A stretch of 64,000 nucleotides of DNA from Actinomadura opuntiae (lineage in GTDB: Bacteria > Actinomycetota > Actinomycetes > Streptosporangiales > Streptosporangiaceae): contig NZ_JASNWF010000024.1 of the NCBI RefSeq assembly GCF_030283205.1, forward strand, positions 89,784 to 153,783. The letters run 5' to 3'. Shown one piece after another: positions 55,649 through 64,000 of this stretch (the first letter of the stretch is position 1; the number at the start of each line of letters is the position of its first letter). The translations under genes were made by a program, and so were the position numbers. The notes beneath the pieces are model-generated. The model saw nothing but the letters and a program-made list of their open reading frames with translations, was not told where the DNA came from and did no database searches.

Positions 55649-58057
55649 ATGGATTCGTATGCGGACTGGCTGCGCGCGCGAGGCGACGAGGAGCTGCGCG
55701 CGCTGCTGTCCGCGCGTCCCGAGCTGCTCGCGCCCGTCCCCGCCGACCTGACCGCGCTCGCCGCCCGCGCCGCCACGCCCGCCGCGGTCTCCCGCGCGCT
55801 CGACCGGCTCGACCGGTTCACGCTCGCGGTGCTGGAGGCGGTGCTGGTGCTGCCGCCGCCGGTGCTGCCGGAGACCCTGGCCGCGGCGCTCGACGCCACC
55901 GCCGAGCAGGCCCGCGACGCCGTCGACCTCCTCCTGCGGTTCGGGCTGGTGTGGATCAGCGGCGCGGGCCCGGGAGAGGGCGAGGGCACGCTGACCGCGG
56001 CCCCGGGCGTCCGGCAGGGCCTGCCGCATCCGGCCGGGCTCGGCCCGCCGGTCCAGGAGGTGTTCGCCGGGTACCCCGTCGAGCGGCTCACCGCGCTCGT
56101 CACCGACCTGCAGGGCGAGGCGCCTCGCGGGTTCGCCGACGCGGCGCGGCTGCTGCGCCGGCTCGCCGAGCTGCTGGCCGACCCGGCGCCGCTGGTCGAG
56201 GACGCCGGTCCCGAGGCGCGCGCCGCGCTGGACGCGCTGGCCTGGGGCCCGCCGGTCGGGCGGGTCGCCGACGCGCGCCGGCCCGTCCGGATCGACACCG
56301 CCGCCACCCCGATCGAGCGGCTCCTCGCGCGCGGCCTCCTCGCCGCCGAGGACGACCGGACGGTCACCCTGCCGCGCGAGGTCGCGCTGCACCTGCGCGG
56401 CGGGCGGCTGTTCCAGGACCTGTCCGCCGAGCCGCCGCCGCTCGGCGCGCGGCCGTCCGGCACCCCGCGCGGCGAGGACATGGTGGTCCGCGCCGCCGCC
56501 GGGGAGGCGTTCAACGCCGTCCGGCTCACCGAGGAGCTGCTGGAGCGCTGGGGCCTGGAGCCGCCGCCGGTGCTGCGCAGCGGCGGCCTGGCCGTCCGCG
56601 ACCTGCGCAACGCCGCGACGCTGCTGGACGTCCCGGAATGGAAGGCGGCGCTGCTGGTCGAGGTCGCGTACGCGGCGGGCCTGCTGACCCGCAGCGGCGA
56701 CCTGGACGGCGAATGGCTGCCGACCCCCGCCTACGACCTGTGGCTGATGCGCGACACCGCCGGCCGCTGGACGGAGCTGGCGCGCGGCTGGCTGAAGTCG
56801 GACCGGGCCGCGGGCCTCGCCGGCGAGCGCGACGACCGGGACCGGCTGATCAACGCGCTGAGCGAGGCGATGGTGCGCGGCAGCGCGCCCGCCACCCGCC
56901 GCGCCGTGCTGGAGGTCCTCGCTGGGGCGGAGCGCGGCGCGGCCGTGGACGCCGACGCGCTGCGCGCCCGGCTGGCGTGGCTGCGTCCTCGCCGCGGCGG
57001 CCCGGTCCGCGACCGGCTCGCCGGCTGGACGCTGCGGGAGGCCGCCGTGCTCGGCCTCACCGGGTTCGGCGAGCTGGCGCCGTTCGCCCGCGACCTGCTC
57101 GCCGGCGACGATCCCGAGCCGGGCCTGGAGAAGTACCTGCCCGAGCCGGTCGACCGGATCCTCATCCAGGCCGACCTGACCGCCGTGGCGCCGGGCCCGC
57201 TGGTCACCGAGCTGAGCCGGGAGCTGGCGCTCGCCGCCGACGTCGAGTCGACCGGCGGCGCCACCGTGTACCGGTTCACGCCCGAGTCGGTCCGCCGCGC
57301 CCTGGACGCCGGGCGCACCGCCGCCGACGTCACCGGCCTGCTGGCCCGGCACTCGGCGACGCCGCTGCCGCAGCCGCTCACCTACCTCATCGAGGACGTC
57401 GCGCGCCGGCACGGGCACCTGCGGGTCGGGTCCCTCGCCTCCTACGTGCGCACGGACTCCGCCGGCACGCTCGACGAGATCCTCGCCGACCGGCGCTCGG
57501 ACGCGCTGCGGCTGCACCGGCTCGCCCCGACCGTGCTGGCGTCCGGCCTGCACCGCGCCGAGCTGCTCGACGGGCTGCGCGCGATGGGCCTGGCGCCGGT
57601 CGCCGAGTCGCCCGGCGGCGGGGTGATCGTGACCCGGCCGGACGCGCAGCGCGCCGAGCCGCCGCCGACCGCCGAGATCGTCCGGCTGCGGCCGGACGAG
57701 ACCGCCGACGCCTCGATGATCTCCGCGGCGGTGCGCGCGCTGCGGGCCGGCGACGAGGCGTCCCGGCACGGCGCCGAGCAGGCCCGGCTGCGCGCGGACG
57801 CCCCGTCCGGCGAGCCGCCCCGGTCCCCGGCGATGGCGACGATCGAGCGGCTGCGCGGCGCCGTCGACCGCGGCGGCCGGGTCTGGATCGGCTACCTCGA
57901 CCAGCAGGGCCAGGCGTCCAGCCGGATCGTCGAGCCGGTCCGGGTGGAGGGCGGGTTCCTCACCGGCTACGACGCGACCCGCGCGGCGGTGCACCGCTTC
58001 GCCCTGCACCGCATCACCGGCGTCGCCGAGCTCGACGAGGAGCCCGGCGCGTCCTGA
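55649..58057 (+). CDS. Helicase-associated domain protein (XPB partner type)
   Basis: An 802-residue protein. It contains repeated winged-helix-like segments (about 1-330), a helicase-XPB/Ssl2 N-terminal-like region and a C-terminal part with ILIQADLTAVAPGPLVTELSRELALAADVESTGGATVYRFT, then a WYL-like end (RGAVDRGGRVWIGYLDQQGQASSRIVEPVRVEGGFLTGYD). It has no Walker motifs, so it is not itself a helicase. In actinobacteria it lies next to XPB (Rv0862c beside Rv0861c, from memory); here XPB follows after one small gene. A role in handling DNA or transcription bubbles with XPB is inference. ATG 55649 has AAGGTGG 8 nt upstream; GTG 55637 is possible. Confidence 0.85.
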   Translation: MDSYADWLRARGDEELRALLSARPELLAPVPADLTALAARAATPAAVSRALDRLDRFTLAVLEAVLVLPPPVLPETLAAALDATAEQARDAVDLLLRFGLVWISGAGPGEGEGTLTAAPGVRQGLPHPAGLGPPVQEVFAGYPVERLTALVTDLQGEAPRGFADAARLLRRLAELLADPAPLVEDAGPEARAALDALAWGPPVGRVADARRPVRIDTAATPIERLLARGLLAAEDDRTVTLPREVALHLRGGRLFQDLSAEPPPLGARPSGTPRGEDMVVRAAAGEAFNAVRLTEELLERWGLEPPPVLRSGGLAVRDLRNAATLLDVPEWKAALLVEVAYAAGLLTRSGDLDGEWLPTPAYDLWLMRDTAGRWTELARGWLKSDRAAGLAGERDDRDRLINALSEAMVRGSAPATRRAVLEVLAGAERGAAVDADALRARLAWLRPRRGGPVRDRLAGWTLREAAVLGLTGFGELAPFARDLLAGDDPEPGLEKYLPEPVDRILIQADLTAVAPGPLVTELSRELALAADVESTGGATVYRFTPESVRRALDAGRTAADVTGLLARHSATPLPQPLTYLIEDVARRHGHLRVGSLASYVRTDSAGTLDEILADRRSDALRLHRLAPTVLASGLHRAELLDGLRAMGLAPVAESPGGGVIVTRPDAQRAEPPPTAEIVRLRPDETADASMISAAVRALRAGDEASRHGAEQARLRADAPSGEPPRSPAMATIERLRGAVDRGGRVWIGYLDQQGQASSRIVEPVRVEGGFLTGYDATRAAVHRFALHRITGVAELDEEPGAS

Positions 58058-58060
58058 CCC

Positions 58061-58115
58061 GCCCGGCTCCGGCCCGGCTCCGGCCCGGCTCCGGCCCGGC
58101 TCCGGCCCGGCTCCG
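58061..58115. repeat. Five perfect tandem 11-bp units
   Basis: GCCCGGCTCCG is repeated five times without error, immediately after the helicase-associated stop codon. Each unit could pair with CGG-rich RNA, so it may slow or end transcription, or be a slippage-prone microsatellite. Confidence 0.9.
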
Positions 58116-58204
58116 GTCCGGACGGAACCGGCGGGACGTCCGTTCTGTCCAACCAAGTGTCGTGTCGGGCGGGTAGCGTGCCCTCGAGCACGAGGAGGCT
58201 TCGG

Positions 58205-58639
58205 GTGAGCGGATACGGAGGGCGGCCGCCGGGCTGGGAGGACCCTTACGGCGGCTATGGCGGCTACGGCGGCACGCCGGGCTGGGACGACCCCGGCGCC
58301 TACGGCCCGCAGGGACCCCCGTACGGCCAGCAGGGCTACCCCTACGGGCCTCCCGGCGTGCCGCACGCGCGCCCGAGCAACGGCTCCACCATCGCGGCCC
58401 TCGTGTGCAACTGCGTCGTGGCGGTGCTGTGCTGCAACATCGTCGCCATCCCCGGCATCATCACCGGCGCTCTGGCGCTCGGCCGGGTGAACACCGACCC
58501 GGCGTCCGCCCGGAGGCTGACGATCTGGAGCTGGTCGCTGTTCGCCGCGTCCATCCTGATCGGCATCATCCTCGCGGTCGTGTACTTCGCGATCATCGCC
58601 ACCAGCGACCCGGGTTACACCTCGTCCGGCGGCGTCTGA
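58205..58639 (+). CDS. DUF4190 membrane protein with Gly/Tyr/Pro-rich N-terminus
   Basis: A 144-residue protein. The first ~55 residues are repeats of Gly, Tyr and Pro (GGYGGYGGTPGW type), followed by two TM helices (about 60-90 and 103-130) with the DUF4190 pattern IAALVCNCVVAVLCCNIVAIPGIITGALALGRV. Function unknown; such proteins are common in actinobacteria and often have a disordered cytoplasmic tail. The GTG at 58205 has GAGGAGG upstream. It lies between the helicase-associated and XPB genes on the same strand. Confidence 0.85.
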   Translation: MSGYGGRPPGWEDPYGGYGGYGGTPGWDDPGAYGPQGPPYGQQGYPYGPPGVPHARPSNGSTIAALVCNCVVAVLCCNIVAIPGIITGALALGRVNTDPASARRLTIWSWSLFAASILIGIILAVVYFAIIATSDPGYTSSGGV

Positions 58640-58812
58640 CCGGCCGCGGCGCCGGCCGGCCCGGCGCGCCGGAGGGGGCCGACGCAATATCGGGGGCGGT
58701 CCGGGCGTTGAACCCTGCGGTCCCGCCCGGAACGCGCGACGCGCCGGCACGCCTCGGGTAGCGTGCACGGCGTCCGGACGAGCCATCGCCATCATCGACG
58801 GGGGCTTCTGCA

Positions 58813-60465
58813 TTGACCGACGGTCCGCTCATCGTCCAATCCGACAAGACCCTGCTGCTGGAGGTCGACCATGACCTGGCCGACGCCTGCCGCAAGGACA
58901 TCGCCCCGTTCGCCGAGCTCGAACGGGCGCCCGAGCACGTCCACACCTACCGGGTCACGCCGCTGGCGCTGTGGAACGCCCGCGCCGCCGGGCACGACGC
59001 CGAGCAGGTCGTCGACACCCTGATCAAGTACTCCCGCTACCCCGTCCCGCACGCGCTGCTGGTGGACGTCGCCGACACGATGGCGCGGTACGGGCGGCTG
59101 CGGCTGGAGAAGCACCCCGTGCACGGGCTGGTGCTGTCCTCCTCGGACCGGTCGGTCCTGGAGGAGGTGCTCCGCGCCAGGAAGATCAAGGGCATGCTCG
59201 GCGACCGGGTCTCCGACGACGCCGTCGTCGTGCACCCGAGCGAGCGCGGCTCGCTGAAGCAGGCGCTGCTCAAGCTCGGCTGGCCCGCCGAGGACCTGGC
59301 CGGCTACGTCGACGGCGAGGCCCACCCGATCTCCCTGGTCGAGGACGGCTGGGAGCTGCGCTCCTACCAGCGCGACGCGGCCGACGCGTTCTGGCACGGC
59401 GGGTCCGGCGTCGTCGTCCTGCCGTGCGGCGCCGGCAAGACCATCGTCGGCGCCGCCGCGATGGCCCGCGCCGCGGCGACCACGCTGATCCTGGTCACCA
59501 ACACCGTCTCCGCGCACCAGTGGAAGCAGGAGCTGATCCGGCGCACCTCGCTCACCGAGGACGAGATCGGCGAGTACACCGGCACGAAGAAGGAGATCCG
59601 GCCGGTCACCATCGCCACCTACCAGATCATGACGACGCGCCGGAAGGGCGCCTACGCGCACCTGGAGCTGTTCGACGCCCGCGACTGGGGCCTGGTCGTC
59701 TACGACGAGGTGCACCTGCTGCCCGCGCCGATCTTCCGGATGACCGCGGACCTGCAGGCCCGCCGCCGCCTCGGCCTCACCGCCACCCTCGTCCGCGAGG
59801 ACGACCGCGAGGGCGACGTGTTCTCCCTGATCGGCCCCAAGCGCTACGACGCGCCGTGGAAGGACATGGAGACGCAGGGCTGGATCGCGCCCGCCGACTG
59901 CGTCGAGGTCCGCGTCACCCTCACCGACTCCGAGCGGCTCGCCTACGCCACCGCCGAACCCGACGAGCGGTACCGCTTCTGCGCCACCACCGACACCAAG
60001 ACCAAGCTCATCCAGGCGCTCGTCGACCGGCACCGGGGCGAGCAGACCCTCGTCATCGGCCAGTACATCGACCAGCTCGACGAGCTCGGCGCGCTGCTGG
60101 ACGCGCCGGTCATCAAGGGCGAGACGCGGGTCCGCGAGCGCGAGCGGCTGTTCGACGCGTTCCGGTCCGGCGAGCTGAACGTGCTGGTCGTCTCCAAGGT
60201 CGCGAACTTCTCCATCGACCTGCCGGAGGCCACCGTCGCCGTCCAGGTGTCGGGCGCGTACGGGTCGCGGCAGGAGGAGGCGCAGCGCCTCGGCCGGCTG
60301 CTGCGGCCCAAGGCGTCCGGGAAGGGCGCCCGCTTCTACGCCGTCGTGGCCCGCGACACCCTCGACCAGGACTACGCCGCGCACCGGCAGCGGTTCCTCG
60401 CCGAGCAGGGCTACGCGTACCGGATCGTCGACGCCGACGCCGTCCTGGCCGGCGAGGAGATCTGA
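58813..60465 (+). CDS. DNA repair helicase, XPB/Ssl2 family
   Basis: A 550-residue 3'-5' DNA helicase. Residues 1-150 form the damage-recognition-like N-terminal region. The helicase core starts at LRSYQRDAADAFW (Q motif), with Walker A LPCGAGKT (K209), motif Ia LVTNTVSAHQWKQE, DEVH box at 298-301, motif III GLTATLVRED, and motifs V-VI SKVANFSIDLPEA and QEEAQRLGRLLRP. The start is a TTG at 58813. Bacterial XPB unwinds and anneals DNA and acts in nucleotide excision repair or transcription-linked repair; its helper here may be the helicase-associated protein upstream. Confidence 0.95.
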   Translation: MTDGPLIVQSDKTLLLEVDHDLADACRKDIAPFAELERAPEHVHTYRVTPLALWNARAAGHDAEQVVDTLIKYSRYPVPHALLVDVADTMARYGRLRLEKHPVHGLVLSSSDRSVLEEVLRARKIKGMLGDRVSDDAVVVHPSERGSLKQALLKLGWPAEDLAGYVDGEAHPISLVEDGWELRSYQRDAADAFWHGGSGVVVLPCGAGKTIVGAAAMARAAATTLILVTNTVSAHQWKQELIRRTSLTEDEIGEYTGTKKEIRPVTIATYQIMTTRRKGAYAHLELFDARDWGLVVYDEVHLLPAPIFRMTADLQARRRLGLTATLVREDDREGDVFSLIGPKRYDAPWKDMETQGWIAPADCVEVRVTLTDSERLAYATAEPDERYRFCATTDTKTKLIQALVDRHRGEQTLVIGQYIDQLDELGALLDAPVIKGETRVRERERLFDAFRSGELNVLVVSKVANFSIDLPEATVAVQVSGAYGSRQEEAQRLGRLLRPKASGKGARFYAVVARDTLDQDYAAHRQRFLAEQGYAYRIVDADAVLAGEEI

Positions 60466-60480
60466 GCCCGGGATCCGAAG

Positions 60481-60517
60481 CCGAAGGGCCCGGCGTCGCG
60501 CACGCCGGGCCCTTCGG
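60481..60517. terminator. Bidirectional terminator, 16-bp perfect stem
   Basis: 60481-60496 pairs perfectly with 60502-60517 around a 5-nt loop. It lies between XPB (ending 60465) and the convergent amidase (ending 60529). Confidence 0.9.
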
Positions 60518-60528
60518 TGTCCGCCCCG

Positions 60529-62787
60529 TCAGCGGAGGTAGGCGATCCCGTCGATGCAGACGGTCGGCCGCCCGGACGTCCCCGCGACGACGACCTTGAT
60601 CGTGTGCTGGCCGCTGCTCTTCCACGACCGCGTCCAGGCGAGCTGCCGGTACGCGAGCGTGGAGGCGCGGGTGTCGAGGGTGCCCGCCTTCACGCCGTCC
60701 ACGTAGACGACGACCGCGCCCACGTTCGACTGCCGCTTGACGACCAGGCCCGCCTCCCGCCCGGTGAACGTCCAGCTCGCGCTCGCACCCTTGCTCGCGC
60801 TGTAGAGCCCGTACCCGCCGAGGTAGGAGCTGTTCGTCGTCTTCTTCCAGGTCCCGGTGCGCTTCGACTGGCCCTCCGGCATGAGGGCGGCGCTCCGGGA
60901 GATCCCGGACGCCGCGGTGTTCCCGGCGGCGTCGGCGGCCGTCAGCGACCACGACTGCGCCGCGCCCGGCTTCGCCGTCGCCGCCCAGCTCGTCGCGGTG
61001 CCCGCGAACGTCTTGGCGGCCGGCGACGTCGCCTTGACCGAGGTGAGCAGCGCGTTGTCGGTGGCCTTCCAGCCGAGCGTGACGGGAACGGCGGTCGTGC
61101 TGACCGTCGCGCGCCGCAGCGACAGCGCCGGCGGCGTCGCGAAGACGGGCTTGGTGACGTCCGCGACGACCGTGGACGCCGGCGAGTCGGCCGTGCTGCC
61201 GTCGCCGTACGTGGCGTGCACCACGACGCTGTGCGTACCCGGCTGCAGTGTCAGCGCCGCTGACGACGCGCCCGGCGCCGGCGTCGCCGCGACGGTCCCG
61301 TCCACGCGGACCTGGTACGTCGCCGACTCGACCGGCTTCCACCCGACCGTCACCGCGCTCTTGGTGTAGTAGCGCCCGCCCACGTTCGCCGCGCCGGTCA
61401 GCGTGACGGCCACCGCCGGAGTCGTGAGCTTCTTCGCGGCGGTGCGGATGTCGCCGAGCTTGGCGTACAGCTGCGCGCCCGGGCAGGCCGTCGCGAACCC
61501 GTCACGGTGCCCGGAGATCGTGTTGAACGACACCTTCTGCCCGTACGGGTACTTCCCGCCGGTCCCGTTCGGCGCCGCGGACGTCAGGGTCGTCTTCCCC
61601 GTCGGGTCGACGCCCGTCAGGCCGAGCTTCCACGCCGCCACCTTGGCGACGCCGTTCAGCGCCGCCTGGGTCGGCGCGACGCCCGCCGGGGTCTCGTTCG
61701 CGTTCGTGTAAGTGCCGAGCACGGCGATCCCGGCCGTGTCCGTGTTGAACCCGTAGGTGTGGGCGCCGTGCACCGGACGGTCGACGCCGCCCCCGCGGCC
61801 CTCGTACACGGTGCCGCACTTGTCCACGAGGAAGTTGTAGCCGATGTCGTTCCAGCCCTCGCTCTTCACGTGGTACAGGAAGATCGACCGCACCACCGAC
61901 GGCGACTCCGCGCACGTGTAGGAGTTGCCGGTGTCGGAGTGGTGGACGAACACCGCCTTCACCGACGTGTCGTACTCCGGCGGCTCCTTGACCAGCGACT
62001 CGTCGGCTCCCCACGCCGCCCGCGACACCATCGCCGGCTTCGGCGCGGTGACCGCGGCCGAGACCGCCGCGCGCTGCGACGGCGACGGAGCCGTGCTCGT
62101 CGATGCTGACGGCGACGGCGACGGAGGTTCGGCCGGTTCCGCGCTGGTGGAGGCGGACGGTTCCGGAGTCGGGCTCGACGAGGCGTCCGGCGCGGGCGAG
62201 TCGACCGGCTCGGTTGCCGCCGCGAGCCGGACATCGGTGCCGCCCTCACCCGCGGCTCGCGGACGGGACGTCCCGCTCCCGCCCGATCCGTCGCCGGGAT
62301 CGACGAGGTCGACGCGCAGCCCGGCCGGGAGGGTGCGGCCATGCCCGGTCACCCGCACCTCGACGCCGTTGGAGGGACCGACCCACAGGCCGCTCGTCCC
62401 GCCGCGGCTCCCCGGGCCCGCGCTCTCGCGGGAATCGGGGGCGTCCTCGGTCTCCGGCTCGACGTCGCGCCATCCCGACCAGCGTCCGGACGCGGCGTCC
62501 CGGGTCCGGACCCGGACCGTCCCGCGCAGTTCCGACCGCGGCTTATCCCACGTCACGCCGAGCAGGCTGAACCGCTCGGTGGACGCGGCGGGCAGACCCG
62601 CCACCTTCTTCGCCGCGGTACCGGCCGTCAGGTCCCGCAACGCGTGCTGGCTCACGCGTCCCGGGCCCGGGCCCGGCCGGACGGTCGCGGACGTCGTGGC
62701 GTCCGACCCGTCGGAGACCAGATAGGTCACCGTTCCCCCGACGACGAGCGCGGCGACGGACGCGCCGACCAAAGTACGCCTGAGCAT
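60529..62787 (-). CDS. Secreted peptidoglycan-recognition-type N-acetylmuramoyl-L-alanine amidase
   Basis: A 752-residue exported protein. A signal peptide or anchor (1-26) precedes a small beta domain (about 70-165, SLLGVTWDKPRSELRGTVRVR) and a Pro/Ser/Thr-rich linker (about 190-240). The PGRP/amidase_2 domain (about 250-435) has zinc ligands H282 (VHHSDTGNSYTC), H427 (ISGHRDGFATACPG) and C435, plus NDIGYNFLVDKCGTVYEGRGG. C-terminal Ig/FN3-like repeats (about 450-640) and a terminal carbohydrate- or wall-binding-like region (TGREAGLVVKRQSNVGAVVVYVDGVKAGTLD) follow. It cuts the lactyl-amide bond of peptidoglycan. GGAGAG lies close to the ATG. Confidence 0.93.
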   Translation of the reverse strand: MLRRTLVGASVAALVVGGTVTYLVSDGSDATTSATVRPGPGPGRVSQHALRDLTAGTAAKKVAGLPAASTERFSLLGVTWDKPRSELRGTVRVRTRDAASGRWSGWRDVEPETEDAPDSRESAGPGSRGGTSGLWVGPSNGVEVRVTGHGRTLPAGLRVDLVDPGDGSGGSGTSRPRAAGEGGTDVRLAAATEPVDSPAPDASSSPTPEPSASTSAEPAEPPSPSPSASTSTAPSPSQRAAVSAAVTAPKPAMVSRAAWGADESLVKEPPEYDTSVKAVFVHHSDTGNSYTCAESPSVVRSIFLYHVKSEGWNDIGYNFLVDKCGTVYEGRGGGVDRPVHGAHTYGFNTDTAGIAVLGTYTNANETPAGVAPTQAALNGVAKVAAWKLGLTGVDPTGKTTLTSAAPNGTGGKYPYGQKVSFNTISGHRDGFATACPGAQLYAKLGDIRTAAKKLTTPAVAVTLTGAANVGGRYYTKSAVTVGWKPVESATYQVRVDGTVAATPAPGASSAALTLQPGTHSVVVHATYGDGSTADSPASTVVADVTKPVFATPPALSLRRATVSTTAVPVTLGWKATDNALLTSVKATSPAAKTFAGTATSWAATAKPGAAQSWSLTAADAAGNTAASGISRSAALMPEGQSKRTGTWKKTTNSSYLGGYGLYSASKGASASWTFTGREAGLVVKRQSNVGAVVVYVDGVKAGTLDTRASTLAYRQLAWTRSWKSSGQHTIKVVVAGTSGRPTVCIDGIAYLR

Positions 62788-62920
62788 GTCTCTCCGATCA
62801 CGACCCGGCCCGTATCACCACCGGCCGGCGTCCCCCGCGCCCGATCCTGCGCCTCTACTCCACCAGCGCCCCGAGCCTCACGATTGTCACGCAAACATCA
62901 GCGAGAAACAATGACCTCGA

Positions 62921-63691
62921 TCATTGCCGCGGCAATGGCGGCTGCCGCACCGGGCCGGACGACCGTCCAACGGCGGCCGCGAACGCCGCAACGCCCACGC
63001 CGATGATCACCAGGGTCATCAGCAGCGCCACGAACCAGCCGATGTCCAACGAGGCGTGCAGTTGCTTTCCGAGGAGAACCCGGACCACGGGCGGAAGGGC
63101 GCGGGGCTGACCGTCGAGAACCGTGGACTTGGCGGAGTCGAGGCGCGTGGCGGCGAGACCCACGGAAAGCAGGCCGAGCAATCCCGGAATCGTCGCCGCA
63201 CCGACGAGCCGTCCATTCCGGAGAACCGCGCCCAGTACACCGAGGGCACCGGCGGCCAGAGCGCACACCAGCGTCAGGTAACCCCAGCCGACGGCGCCTT
63301 CGAAACCGTTGAACGACCTGTCCAGAGAGTGGGCGGCCCCCGAGGTGAGCCCGTCCGCCTGCAACGTCACCTTCACCCACGGCAGGACCGCTGAGACCAG
63401 CAGCAGAACCGCCGCCCCCGCGACCACCAGGCCGAGCCAGCTCATCCCGCGCCCGCGTGGCGCCTGACCACCCGCCGGCACGTACGGAGCGGGGTGCTGG
63501 TAGGGAATTCCCGGGTACCCGGGCCCTGGCGGACCTCCAGGTTGCGGCCCCCACTGTGTTCCCGGGGGCACGCCCTGAGGCATTCCTGGTGGGCCGAACG
63601 GCCGCCCATGATGTCCTGCCGGCGGGTTCCGGCTCGGCTGCGGAGGCGGAGTCGTCCATTGCGGCTGACCTGGTTGCTGCGGCTGGGTCAT
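62921..63691 (-). CDS. Proline/glutamine-rich four-TM membrane protein
   Basis: A 256-residue protein: an 80-residue N-terminal stretch of Gln, Pro, Gly and Tyr (PGQPQWTTPPPQPSRNPPAG), then four TM helices (about 83-103, 134-156, 162-180, 218-245). The loop between TM1 and TM2 (QADGLTSGAAHSLDRSFNGFEGAVGWGY) faces outward. Function unknown; such Pro-rich small membrane proteins are frequent in actinobacteria. The ATG at 63691 has a GAGGACG far upstream. It lies in the gap between the rRNA operon and the amidase gene. Confidence 0.75.
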   Translation of the reverse strand: MTQPQQPGQPQWTTPPPQPSRNPPAGHHGRPFGPPGMPQGVPPGTQWGPQPGGPPGPGYPGIPYQHPAPYVPAGGQAPRGRGMSWLGLVVAGAAVLLLVSAVLPWVKVTLQADGLTSGAAHSLDRSFNGFEGAVGWGYLTLVCALAAGALGVLGAVLRNGRLVGAATIPGLLGLLSVGLAATRLDSAKSTVLDGQPRALPPVVRVLLGKQLHASLDIGWFVALLMTLVIIGVGVAAFAAAVGRSSGPVRQPPLPRQ

Positions 63692-63826
63692 GGTCGGCGG
63701 TCGTCCTCACTGGAGGCGGACGTCGGAAGAGTCGGAGAGCCACCCTACTCTAACGAACACTCTCGTCTACATGACGGATCGCGCCGGCCTTCACCGCGCG
63801 CACGGCGCATGATGGCCCAGAAATGC

Positions 63827-63858
63827 GGAAGGCCCCGCCGAAAACGGCGGGGCCTTCC
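63827..63858 (-). terminator. rRNA operon terminator
   Basis: GGAAGGCCCCGCCG (63827-63840) pairs perfectly with 63845-63858 around an AAAA/TTTT tetraloop: a 14-bp stem 10 nt past the 3' end of 5S rRNA. Confidence 0.9.
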
Positions 63859-63867
63859 ATAATATGA

Positions 63868-63985
63868 GTCCGGCGGCGTCCTACTCTCCCACACAGTCTC
63901 CCATGCAGTACCATCGGCGCTGAAGGGCTTAACTTCCGGGTTCGGAATGGGACCGGGTGTTTCCCCTCCGCCATAACCACCGAAC
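63868..63985 (-). rRNA. rrf: 5S ribosomal RNA
   Basis: On the minus strand the sequence begins GTTCGGTGGTTATGGCGGAG and contains the loop sequences GGTCCCATTCCGAACCCGG and AAGTTAAGCCCTTCAGCGCC, ending GGAGAGTAGGACGCCGCCGGAC. The ends pair as in 5S helix I. The remaining 15 bases to the window edge are the 23S-5S spacer. It is the last gene of an rRNA operon entering from the right. Confidence 0.97.
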
Positions 63986-64000
63986 GACCAACCCCAACAC

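Noticed and set aside
58061..58115. CRISPR-like tandem array
   Set aside because: The 11-bp units have no spacers, and no cas gene is present. The 15-bp array at 54109 and 18-bp pair at 39033 fail for the same reason.
54179..58813. Very long open frame on the minus strand (over 1500 codons) opposite the TetR and helicase-associated genes
   Set aside because: Its translation is Arg/Gly/Gln-rich and low-complexity without any domain, except for the last ~160 codons that are the acetyltransferase. It is the mirror of third-position G/C bias in the real plus-strand genes.

Overview
The window is chromosomal DNA from a high-GC Gram-positive actinobacterium. The evidence is strong G/C preference at third codon positions, many GTG and some TTG starts, a DtxR/IdeR-type repressor, large LuxR (LAL-type) and SpoIIE-type regulators, a secreted AroQ-gamma chorismate mutase, UdgX, and a bacterial XPB helicase. 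The protein style fits a filamentous actinomycete; Thermomonosporaceae (Actinomadura-like) is my best guess, but that is inference. The right edge holds a 5S rRNA gene on the minus strand with its terminator, so an rRNA operon enters from the right.

Left third (1-29.6 kb), mostly catabolic and regulatory genes: the deoxyribose pathway (deoC, then the start of an aldehyde dehydrogenase); a transmembrane Ser/Thr kinase with a seven-bladed WD40 sensor; an exported chorismate mutase directly behind an FAD monooxygenase; a luciferase-like monooxygenase fused to an SCP2-like domain; a class III CoA-transferase; a 1003-residue LuxR regulator; and an acyl-CoA cluster (acyl-CoA dehydrogenase, IclR regulator, enoyl-CoA hydratase, thiolase). 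Next come a DHA2 drug exporter with a C-terminal winged-helix domain, a DHA1 exporter divergent from a LysR regulator, a zinc alcohol dehydrogenase translationally coupled to a PAS-GAF-SpoIIE-ATPase phosphatase, an iron repressor, and UdgX.

Middle and right (29.6-60.5 kb): pdxH and an exporter, citrate synthase, a large three-TM protein carrying an external ligand-binding domain, serC, a class II glutamine amidotransferase, a protein with three membrane/PH-like modules, thpR, a marR-MFS-tetR regulatory group, DUF2530, a sacsin-like ATPase, DUF3027, an MFS protein, a cold-shock protein, a helicase-associated protein and XPB. As I remember the M. tuberculosis map, this order (citA, serC, DUF3027, DUF2530, MarR, cold shock, helicase-associated, XPB) parallels Rv0861c-Rv0889c, so most of it is an old actinobacterial core block rather than an acquired island. 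A peptidoglycan amidase and a proline-rich membrane protein lie between this block and the rRNA operon.

The most unusual non-coding feature is a dispersed repeat of about 140 bp, present as two nearly identical inverted copies (22.1 and 40.3 kb) plus one diverged copy. It is rich in dyads, and its few differences include a compensatory change inside a stem. Intergenic perfect hairpins act as terminators at many gene ends. I found no CRISPR array, insertion sequence, prophage, tRNA gene or biosynthetic megasynthase.
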